Position numbers and translations under genes: made by a program
From: UBA6614 sp002433235
Lineage (GTDB): Bacteria > Verrucomicrobiota > Verrucomicrobiia > Limisphaerales > UBA1100
Length of the DNA: 64,000 nucleotides
Direction: 5' to 3'
Assembly (NCBI GenBank): GCA_002433235.1
Contig: DJHS01000133.1
Location: 1 to 64,000 of the forward strand
Part shown: piece after piece, positions 57,816 through 64,000 of the stretch
How positions within the stretch are numbered: position 1 is the stretch's first letter
Layout: each line of letters opens with the position of its first letter
Notes under the pieces: model-generated
The model's database searches: none
What the model was told of the DNA's origin: nothing
The model's input: only the letters and a program-made list of their open reading frames with translations

Positions 57816-60311
57816 TTATTGACCAGAGACCGCTTTCTCGGCAGGCGTCTTTTGAGAGAAAGTCAATTTCTCCTCGTCCGCCGAGATATTGATGGGCTCA
57901 CCATCATGCACGGTGCCGCGCAGAATTTCCTCGGCCAACGGATCCTCGAGATAACGCTCCACCGCACGACGCATCGGACGCGCGCCGTACTGCGGATCAA
58001 ATCCCTTCTCCACGAGGAAATCACGTGCCTTGTCATCCAATTTCAGGTCGATCTCCTTCGCCTTGAGGCGATCAATGACCTTGCTCATCTCCAAGTCAAG
58101 GATCACCAGCAGATCATCACGCGACAGGGACCGGAACACAATCACGTCGTCCAACCGGTTCAGGAATTCAGGCCTGAACGCGCGCTTGGCTTCATCCATG
58201 ATTTGCTCGCGCATCTTGCCGTAGTCGATCTCATCGGTCGATGTGGTGAAACCGATGGTGGCGCCGGGCTTGACTTTGTCCGCGCCAATGTTGGAGGTCA
58301 TTAGGATGATCGTGTTGCGGAAATCCACCGTGCGCCCTTGGCTGTCCGTCAACTTACCCTCCTCCAAAATCTGCAGGAGCATGTTCATCACGTCCGGATG
58401 AGCCTTCTCCATCTCGTCAAACAGAACCACGGAGTAAGGCTTGCGACGAACCTGCTCGGTAAGCTGCCCCCCATCCTCAAAGCCAACATAACCCGGCGGT
58501 GAACCGACCAGCCGCGAACTGGCGAACTTCTCCATGTATTCGCTCATGTCGATTTGAATCAACGCCTTGGTGTCGCCAAACAATTCCGAGGCAATCGTCT
58601 TGGCCAAGAGCGTCTTGCCCACGCCCGTCGGTCCGAGCAGCGCAAAAGTGCCGATTGGCCGCGCTGGATCCTTCAGATCCGCCCGGCTGCGTCGGAGCGC
58701 CTTGCACAACGCCGTCACCGCCTCGTCCTGGCCAATGATCACCCGGGACAACTCGCTCTCCATGTCGAGCAGTTTCTTGATCTCGTCCTTTTCCATCCGC
58801 TTCAGCGGAATGCCGGTCCATTTCGCGACGACCTGTAAAATATCCTCTTCATCAATGACCACCGACTTCTCCTCGCTGGCGGCTTTCCATTCATTGATGC
58901 GCGTCTCCAAGGCCTCCTTCGCGTGCTTTTCTTCATCGCGCATGGATGCCGCACCCTCGAAATCCTGCTCCTTGATCGCCTCTTCCTTCTTCTTCTTGAT
59001 CTCCTCGATCTTTTCCTCCAAGCCCTTGATGTCGGGCGGCCGCGTCATAGCCTTGATACGCCCGCGGCTGCCCGCTTCGTCCATCACGTCAATGGCCTTG
59101 TCCGGCAGGAAACGCTCGGTGATGTAACGCGAGGAAAGGCTCACTGCCGCCTCAAGGGCATCATCCGTAATCGTTGCCTTATGGTGATCCTCATATTTCG
59201 GCCGCAGCCCCTTCATGATTTCCACCGCCTCACTGGCATCTGGCTCCTCAACCTTCACCGTCTGGAATCGTCGCTCCAGTGCCGCGTCCTTCTCGATATA
59301 CTTTCGGTACTCATTCAACGTGGTGGCACCAACACACTGCAACTCGCCCCGGCTCAGGGCTGGCTTGATGATGTTGCTGGCATCCATCGTGCCCTCGGCC
59401 GACCCCGCCCCCACGATCGTGTGCAACTCATCGATAAACAGGATGACGTTCTTCGCGCGTCGAATTTCATCCATCACCGCCTTGATGCGCTCTTCAAACT
59501 GGCCGCGGTATTTCGTACCCGCCACCATCAGCGCCAAGTCCAGTGTGATGACCTTTCGCTCCCTTAAAATTTCCGGCACGTTGCCCTTCGCAATTTCCTG
59601 CGCCAGACCCTCGACGATAGCCGTCTTGCCCACGCCCGCCTCACCAAGCAGCACGGGATTGTTCTTGGTGCGCCGGCACAAAATCTGAATCACCCGCTCA
59701 ATCTCGTCCTGCCGACCAATCACCGGATCCATTTCGCCCTTCTTGGCAACCTCCGTCAGATCCCGTCCAAATGCCCTAAGTGCGGGTGTCTTTGTGCCCT
59801 TCTTGCCCTTGGGCGGATCCCCTTCATCGACCTCCTCCAAATCTTCCTCGCCGCCCACAAAGTTGGGGTCAAGTTCCCGCAAAATTTCCTGCCGGGTCTG
59901 CTCAATGTCGATATCCAGATTCTTCAACACCCGTGCCGCCACGCCCTCGCCCTCGCGCAGCAATCCAAGCAAAATATGCTCCGTACCAACGTAAGTGTGC
60001 GCCAATGCCTTGGCTTCCTTGGACGCGAGATTTAAAACCTTCTTGACGCGGGGCGTGTACGGAATGTTGCCCACCTGTTTTTGGTCGGGCCCCGTGCCCA
60101 CTTGTTTTTCCACCTCCAGACGCACTGTTTCCAAGTCGAGCCCCATTTTCTGAAGCACGTTCACCGCCACACCCTGCCCCAGCTTGATCAAGCCCAGCAG
60201 CAAGTGCTCGGTACCCACAAAATTGTGGTTGAACCGGTCCGCCTCCTTGCGCGCCAGTGCCAGCACCTGCTGGGCCCGCGGCGTAAAGTTGCTCATCCCT
60301 TCGTCACTCAT
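57816..60311 (-). CDS. clpC: ATP-dependent Clp protease ATP-binding subunit ClpC
   Basis: This encodes 831 residues from ATG 60311, preceded by GGAAGG. The double Clp N domain is at 1-150 (FTPRAQQVLALARKEADRFN, VGTEHLLLGLIKLGQGVA). AAA1 has LLGEAGVGKTAIVEGLAQ and FIDELHTIVGAG. A UVR motif lies in the middle domain (KEQDFEGAASMRDEE), as in ClpC. AAA2 has LLGPTGVGKTLLAKTIA and VVLFDEMEKAHPDVMN. The hexamer unfolds substrates for ClpP. The downstream position of McsA/McsB supports an arginine-phosphate-linked pathway. Confidence 0.96.
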   Translation of the reverse strand: MSDEGMSNFTPRAQQVLALARKEADRFNHNFVGTEHLLLGLIKLGQGVAVNVLQKMGLDLETVRLEVEKQVGTGPDQKQVGNIPYTPRVKKVLNLASKEAKALAHTYVGTEHILLGLLREGEGVAARVLKNLDIDIEQTRQEILRELDPNFVGGEEDLEEVDEGDPPKGKKGTKTPALRAFGRDLTEVAKKGEMDPVIGRQDEIERVIQILCRRTKNNPVLLGEAGVGKTAIVEGLAQEIAKGNVPEILRERKVITLDLALMVAGTKYRGQFEERIKAVMDEIRRAKNVILFIDELHTIVGAGSAEGTMDASNIIKPALSRGELQCVGATTLNEYRKYIEKDAALERRFQTVKVEEPDASEAVEIMKGLRPKYEDHHKATITDDALEAAVSLSSRYITERFLPDKAIDVMDEAGSRGRIKAMTRPPDIKGLEEKIEEIKKKKEEAIKEQDFEGAASMRDEEKHAKEALETRINEWKAASEEKSVVIDEEDILQVVAKWTGIPLKRMEKDEIKKLLDMESELSRVIIGQDEAVTALCKALRRSRADLKDPARPIGTFALLGPTGVGKTLLAKTIASELFGDTKALIQIDMSEYMEKFASSRLVGSPPGYVGFEDGGQLTEQVRRKPYSVVLFDEMEKAHPDVMNMLLQILEEGKLTDSQGRTVDFRNTIILMTSNIGADKVKPGATIGFTTSTDEIDYGKMREQIMDEAKRAFRPEFLNRLDDVIVFRSLSRDDLLVILDLEMSKVIDRLKAKEIDLKLDDKARDFLVEKGFDPQYGARPMRRAVERYLEDPLAEEILRGTVHDGEPINISADEEKLTFSQKTPAEKAVSGQ

Positions 60312-60420
60312 TTCCTTCCGAAATTTGCCTCCAAATCCACCATTTGTCCAGCATGCCGCATACCAACTTATGCCCAAACACAAAAAATCCCCTTATTTAC
60401 TGGACGACCCATATGGGCCG

Positions 60421-61497
60421 TTATTCGGGCAATTGCAGCCCGCTGATGCTGCCCAGCCGTTCCCGCAGCAGGCTCGCCCGATGGACATCCCGTTCCTCCC
60501 CGGAAAGTTTTTCCCCCACCATGTGCTGCAGATGCGCCGGCTGGGTGATGAGGAACAATTCATCCAGTATCGATTTACCAACATCTGGCAACAATCCCAT
60601 AACCACCCCCAAACGCATGAGCGAAAGCTGGTTCATGGCCTCCTTGCTGCTCACAATGTGCGCGTTGGCAAGGATGCCACAGGCGCGCCCAATGTGGTTG
60701 AACAATTCCGCCGGCTTGTTTTGCAAAAGCGTCTGGCGCGCATTCTCCTCGTGCTCGATGATCTGGAGAAGCACCTTGCTGATCCTTTCCACGATGTCCC
60801 CTTCCGACTCGCCCAGCGTCATTTGGTTTGAGACCTGAAAGATGTGACCCAGTGCCTCAGTTCCCTCGCCATACAAGCCACGCACGGCATGCCCCAGCTT
60901 GGTCACCGCCTGCACAATCTGGTTTACCTGTTCTTGCAAAACCAAGCCTGGCAGGTGCAGCATGGCACTCACCCGAATGCCCGTGCCCAGATTGGTTGGA
61001 CACGCCGTCAGGTAGCCCAACTGGCCGTCAAAAGCATATTCAAGCTTTTTCTCCAAGCTCGTGTCCAGACGGTCGATTTTTTGCCAGACCTGCTTGAGTT
61101 GCAGTCCCGGCAACAACGCCTGCATGCGCAGGTGATCCTCCTCATTGATCATCACGCACATCGACTGGTCCTTGTTCATCACCAGCCCGCTGCCCGAATT
61201 CTTGGCCGCGTGTTCACGGCTGATGTGATGACGTTCCACTAGTACCTGTTTATCCAAAGCCTTCAGGTTGGCCATCGACTCACTGTAACATCCACGCATG
61301 GCCGAGAGCCCTGACACCGCCGGCTGAATTAAATCACAAGCCTCCACCCGTTCCGCCTTTTTCGCTCGGCCGGGAAAAGGCCGGCCCATCACGTTTCGCG
61401 CAAGGCGAACACGGCTCGACAAGACAACGTGGTCCCCCTTGGCTTCGCGCCCCGCAAATTCATCCGTGCCAACCAAAAATTCGTGCAGTTTCGTCAT
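60421..61497 (-). CDS. mcsB: Protein arginine kinase McsB
   Basis: This encodes 358 residues from ATG 61497, overlapping mcsA by 4 bases. Phosphagen-kinase fold motifs: VVLSSRVRLARNVMGRPFPG, MCVMINEEDHLRMQALLPGL, GYLTACPTNLGTGIRVSAML and RGLYGEGTEALGHIFQVSNQ. All match B. subtilis McsB, including the arginine-loop NEEDH and the catalytic region around CPTN. McsB phosphorylates arginine on proteins and marks them for ClpCP. Its presence with McsA and ClpC in order mcsA-mcsB-clpC is as in Firmicutes, without ctsR. Confidence 0.95.
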   Translation of the reverse strand: MTKLHEFLVGTDEFAGREAKGDHVVLSSRVRLARNVMGRPFPGRAKKAERVEACDLIQPAVSGLSAMRGCYSESMANLKALDKQVLVERHHISREHAAKNSGSGLVMNKDQSMCVMINEEDHLRMQALLPGLQLKQVWQKIDRLDTSLEKKLEYAFDGQLGYLTACPTNLGTGIRVSAMLHLPGLVLQEQVNQIVQAVTKLGHAVRGLYGEGTEALGHIFQVSNQMTLGESEGDIVERISKVLLQIIEHEENARQTLLQNKPAELFNHIGRACGILANAHIVSSKEAMNQLSLMRLGVVMGLLPDVGKSILDELFLITQPAHLQHMVGEKLSGEERDVHRASLLRERLGSISGLQLPE

Positions 61498-61991
61498 GCC
61501 GCCGATTCCTGTTCCAGTTCCTTGATCTCGTCCCGCAGTTGTGCCGCCAATTCGTAATTCTCCTCCTCCACGGCCCGCGCCAGTCGTTCCTGCAGTTTCT
61601 CCCGCTGCTGGGTGGCCCGTTTGGCCTGTTGCAGCACCTTGGGCACTTTGCCCACGTGCTCCGTCCCCTTGTGCATTTGCTTCACCATTCCCTCCAGCGG
61701 CCCCGCGAATGTTTGATAACATGCCGGACATCCAAGCCGGCCGCTTTTTTTAAAGTCTGCGTGCGCGAACCCGCACTCATCGCACACCAGTTCACCACCC
61801 CCGGCCGCTTCAATTTCTGAAGACGCTCCCAACCCGAGCAGCAAATCCGCCAACGCAAACCCCTGCGGATCCGTCACCCCCTTGTCCTTCGCGCAGTCCT
61901 CGCAGAGGTCAATCTTTTTCATCTGACCCTCCACAATCTCGGTCAGGTGAACCGTCGCCTCATTTTCACATCCTGTTTGGCAGCATTTCAT
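61494..61991 (-). CDS. mcsA: McsA-type zinc-finger UVR protein
   Basis: This encodes 165 residues. Two zinc-binding regions: CCQTGCENEATVHL plus CEDCAKDKG, and CDECGFAHADFKKSGRLGCP plus CYQTF. The C-terminal UVR motif is EEENYELAAQLRDEIKELEQ. McsA activates McsB and bridges it to ClpC in Firmicutes. It begins the operon; ilvE lies 15 bases upstream and may be cotranscribed. Confidence 0.93.
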   Translation of the reverse strand: MKCCQTGCENEATVHLTEIVEGQMKKIDLCEDCAKDKGVTDPQGFALADLLLGLGASSEIEAAGGGELVCDECGFAHADFKKSGRLGCPACYQTFAGPLEGMVKQMHKGTEHVGKVPKVLQQAKRATQQREKLQERLARAVEEENYELAAQLRDEIKELEQESAA

Positions 61992-62005
61992 GCAAATCCC
62001 CTCCC

Positions 62006-62872
62006 CTAAATTGCCTCACCTTCTGAGTTCGTCAAGTCGTGGTAGGCCTGAATCAACTTCTTGGTTACCGGCCCCGGTTTGCCACGTCCAATCTCCCGTC
62101 CATCAATCGACTTCACCGGCGCAATTTCCGCCGCGGTGCCCGTGATGAAACATTCGTCCGCACAGTAAAGGTCATACCGCGTCAAGTCTGTCTCGGCGAC
62201 CTCCAACTCTTGCTCGCGTGCCAAGTCGATCACCACTCCGCGCGTAATCCCGCGCAGGGCACCGGCCGTCAATGGCGGCGTCAGCAATTTTCCTCCCGAA
62301 AGAATAAACACATTATCGCCAGTGCATTCCGCCACGTTGCCCGCGGGGTTGAGCATGATCGCCTCCGCGCAGCCGCCGATCTTCGCCTCAATTTTCGCGA
62401 GAATGTTGTTCAGGTAATTCAATGACTTGATCGCCGGGTTGATGGCATTGGCGTAGTTCCGCGTGGTGGGCACGGTGATCAACGGCATGCCCTGCTCATA
62501 AAGTGCCTTCGGATAGAGCTGAATCTTGTCCGCGATCACGATCACCGAGCCCTTCTTGCATCGGTCTGGGTCAAGCCCCAAGGTTCCCGTTCCTCGCGTC
62601 ACCACCAGTCGAACGTAGCCGTCTTGAATGCCGTTCTTCCGGCAGGTCTGCACAACGGCCTTGGTGATGGCCGCACGTGACATCGGCATCTTCAGAAGGA
62701 TCGCCTTGGCCGAGTAAAACAACCGATCGATGTGCTCCTTGAGCTTGAATACGCGGCCGTTGTAAGCCCGGATGCCCTCAAACACACCGTCGCCATACAA
62801 CAGGCCATGATCGAACACCGAAATTTTTGCGTTCTTCTCGTCGTAAAATTTTCCGTCAATGAAGACCTTCAT
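62006..62872 (-). CDS. ilvE: Branched-chain amino acid aminotransferase (class IV)
   Basis: This encodes 288 residues from ATG 62872. Class IV motifs: VFIDGKFYDEKNAKISVFDH, GLLYGDGVFEGIRAYNGRVF, VRLVVTRGTGTLGLDPDRC, the PLP Lys region IKSLNYLNNILAKIEA, GNVAECTGDNVFILSGG and DLYCADECFITGTAAEIAPV. It transaminates branched-chain 2-oxo acids; a D-amino-acid aminotransferase is less likely. The upstream frame to 63001 adds a Trp/Arg/Cys-rich stretch that does not look like protein. Confidence 0.9.
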   Translation of the reverse strand: MKVFIDGKFYDEKNAKISVFDHGLLYGDGVFEGIRAYNGRVFKLKEHIDRLFYSAKAILLKMPMSRAAITKAVVQTCRKNGIQDGYVRLVVTRGTGTLGLDPDRCKKGSVIVIADKIQLYPKALYEQGMPLITVPTTRNYANAINPAIKSLNYLNNILAKIEAKIGGCAEAIMLNPAGNVAECTGDNVFILSGGKLLTPPLTAGALRGITRGVVIDLAREQELEVAETDLTRYDLYCADECFITGTAAEIAPVKSIDGREIGRGKPGPVTKKLIQAYHDLTNSEGEAI

Positions 62873-63013
62873 CGCAAGGGCCGCCGAAGCTAAGCGGAAC
62901 AATCCCACCGCGCAACAAACTTCAATCCACAATCCTCCCGTCCGCCAGTCGCCGCACCCGTTCTGCAAACCCTGCCACCTTCTCGTCATGCGTCGCCGCA
63001 CCCAATGCCAGCC

Positions 63014-64000
63014 TTATTCTCTGCCGGAAAAAGGCGGATACCTGTCAGTCATTAATGACAAGTAAGCCTGCACGCGAGCTTGCCATCGCAATGTACCCAC
63101 CATGAAATGGTGCATGTTTGGTGGATACTTTCCGGTGAACATCACAATAAAGAACGCAGCAATTAGGATGAAAATCGCGGCAACATAGCGGGCAAACAAA
63201 CAGATGCCATGAGGAACGCCAACATAAACGACGGCAAACAGCCGTGCGACACACAGCCAACGGTTGAATGATTCCGGACGCTCCAGACACACTTCAACCG
63301 CGTCCCCCTTGTTGCCAAGGCCCAATGCTGGATAGCCGTCCACTAGGTTCATCATGGCCGCATTGAAACGGATGCTCCATTGCAGGACACCTCGCTGAAA
63401 ACGGTAAAGTATCCGTGGATGGCTTTTTGTGAACAGAATGGCGAACCATACAACGACCGTTGCCAGCAAACACCCGAATCCCAGAATGGCAAAGCAAATG
63501 ACGTGTGGCACGGCAATAAACAATAAGCCCAGCAATGTCCGAAACAATAACTGGCCACGCGAATATTCGGCATGGCGGGCAATGTTCACCACGACCTTGC
63601 CCGGTGAGGATAATCGTTCGGGTTCCTGTTCCGTACGCGCCGTTCGTTCGGTGACATGCACCATGTGACCGTCACTCAGATGCACCACGACACCAGCACT
63701 CTCTGCCACGTGCTCGTCGTGTGTAGCCACAAGCAGGGTGAGGTTGCGTTCAGCTTGAAGATCGCGCAGAAGATCGATGATCTCCTTCTCGGTGCCAGTG
63801 TCCAAGTTGCCGGTTGGCTCGTCGGCCAGCACCAGCTTGGGGTTGTTAACAAGTGCACGTGCGATGGCAACGCGTTGTTGTTCGCCGCCGGAAAGTTCCG
63901 TAGGCCTGTGGTGCAGGCGATCCTTTAGTCCCACGGCTTCCAGTAATTCGCGCGCGCGCTGCTCGGCTTCGCCACTCGGCATCCGTTGCAGACGGGCGGG
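63014..64000 (-). CDS. LolD-like ABC ATPase fused to two DUF4389-like membrane domains (5' end outside window)
   Basis: The gene runs off the window at 64000, so the start and Walker A are missing. Visible ATPase parts are LQRMPSGEAEQRARELLEAV, ELSGGEQQRVAIARALVNNP (signature), LVLADEPTGNLDTGTEKEII (Walker B) and LLVATHDEHVAE, matching LolD/MacB-type ATPases. After about residue 140 of the visible part come two membrane segments repeats, each like DUF4389: LLFIAVPHVICFAILGFG with the ending WSIRFNAAMMNLVDGYP, and YVGVPHGICLFARYVAAIF with the ending WQARVQAYLSLMTDRYP. A permease normally pairs with such an ATPase; here membrane domains are fused instead. Confidence 0.85.
   Translation of the reverse strand, partial: PARLQRMPSGEAEQRARELLEAVGLKDRLHHRPTELSGGEQQRVAIARALVNNPKLVLADEPTGNLDTGTEKEIIDLLRDLQAERNLTLLVATHDEHVAESAGVVVHLSDGHMVHVTERTARTEQEPERLSSPGKVVVNIARHAEYSRGQLLFRTLLGLLFIAVPHVICFAILGFGCLLATVVVWFAILFTKSHPRILYRFQRGVLQWSIRFNAAMMNLVDGYPALGLGNKGDAVEVCLERPESFNRWLCVARLFAVVYVGVPHGICLFARYVAAIFILIAAFFIVMFTGKYPPNMHHFMVGTLRWQARVQAYLSLMTDRYPPFSGRE

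Noticed and set aside
1..64000. CRISPR arrays, insertion sequences, integrases or phage genes
   Set aside because: No regularly spaced short repeats, terminal inverted repeats with transposase, or phage structural genes were seen.

Overview
The window looks like a scaffolded piece of an uncultured Verrucomicrobiota genome, probably of the Pedosphaerales/Limisphaerales type. Four N runs (1126-1213, 1364-1517, 13823-14214, 38684-38963) point to a metagenome or single-cell assembly. The gene families support this placement: a Tat-exported DUF1501 protein divergent from a DUF1080 protein, a CxxCH cytochrome with LRRs, three pseudopilins of the GFTLIELLVV type, an arylsulfatase-like protein next to a formylglycine-generating-enzyme homologue, PQQ-propeller and Sel1 proteins, and a McsA-McsB-ClpC cluster. 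No single gene fixes the genus.

Layout. 1-3430 is an AT-rich accessory stretch: small lipoproteins, two families of short direct repeats (one tRNA-like), a zinc-ribbon gene fragment between gaps, and a truncated copy of a structured-RNA candidate. 3431-9466 holds secreted catabolic and redox proteins (DUF1501, DUF1080, redoxin/cytochrome/copper-monooxygenase fusion, Sel1). 9514-10001 is a gene-free interval with a second, complete copy of the structured-RNA candidate, ending in a strong intrinsic terminator. 10118-21076 is small-molecule and polymer metabolism (TIM-barrel isomerase, isochorismatase-type hydrolase, esterase, FAH-family hydrolase, zinc alcohol dehydrogenase, PQQ propeller, lipase-like hydrolase) and one pseudopilin.

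21186-37901 is the most notable region: an eight-gene, tightly packed plus-strand operon. It encodes a TPR/beta-module protein, a 2662-residue exported giant, an ExbB/TolQ-type motor protein, two ExbD/TolR-type proteins, a GYF-TM-proline-rich protein, a polytopic DUF4159 protein and a TPR protein. One ExbB plus two ExbD plus a GYF-domain transmembrane protein recalls, by architecture only, the Agl/Glt motor of Myxococcus. I infer a proton-motive-force-driven envelope machine that is probably undescribed in this phylum.

38042-46300 carries minus-strand envelope genes of unknown function, a tRNA-Val split by a gap, and a tandemly duplicated divergent module (LRR membrane protein / pseudopilin). 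46558-52263 contains the LRR-cytochrome, a hydrolase, tRNA-Lys, an M48 protease, a sulfatase-like protein without the catalytic Cys, the FGE homologue and a small membrane protein. 52329-64000 is mostly housekeeping: rsmI, an RRM protein, and a long minus-strand run (ilvE, mcsA, mcsB, clpC, mlaE, mlaF, mlaD, DUF2007, glcD-like) with many 4-nt ATGA overlaps, and at the right edge a truncated LolD-type ATPase fused to two DUF4389-like membrane domains.
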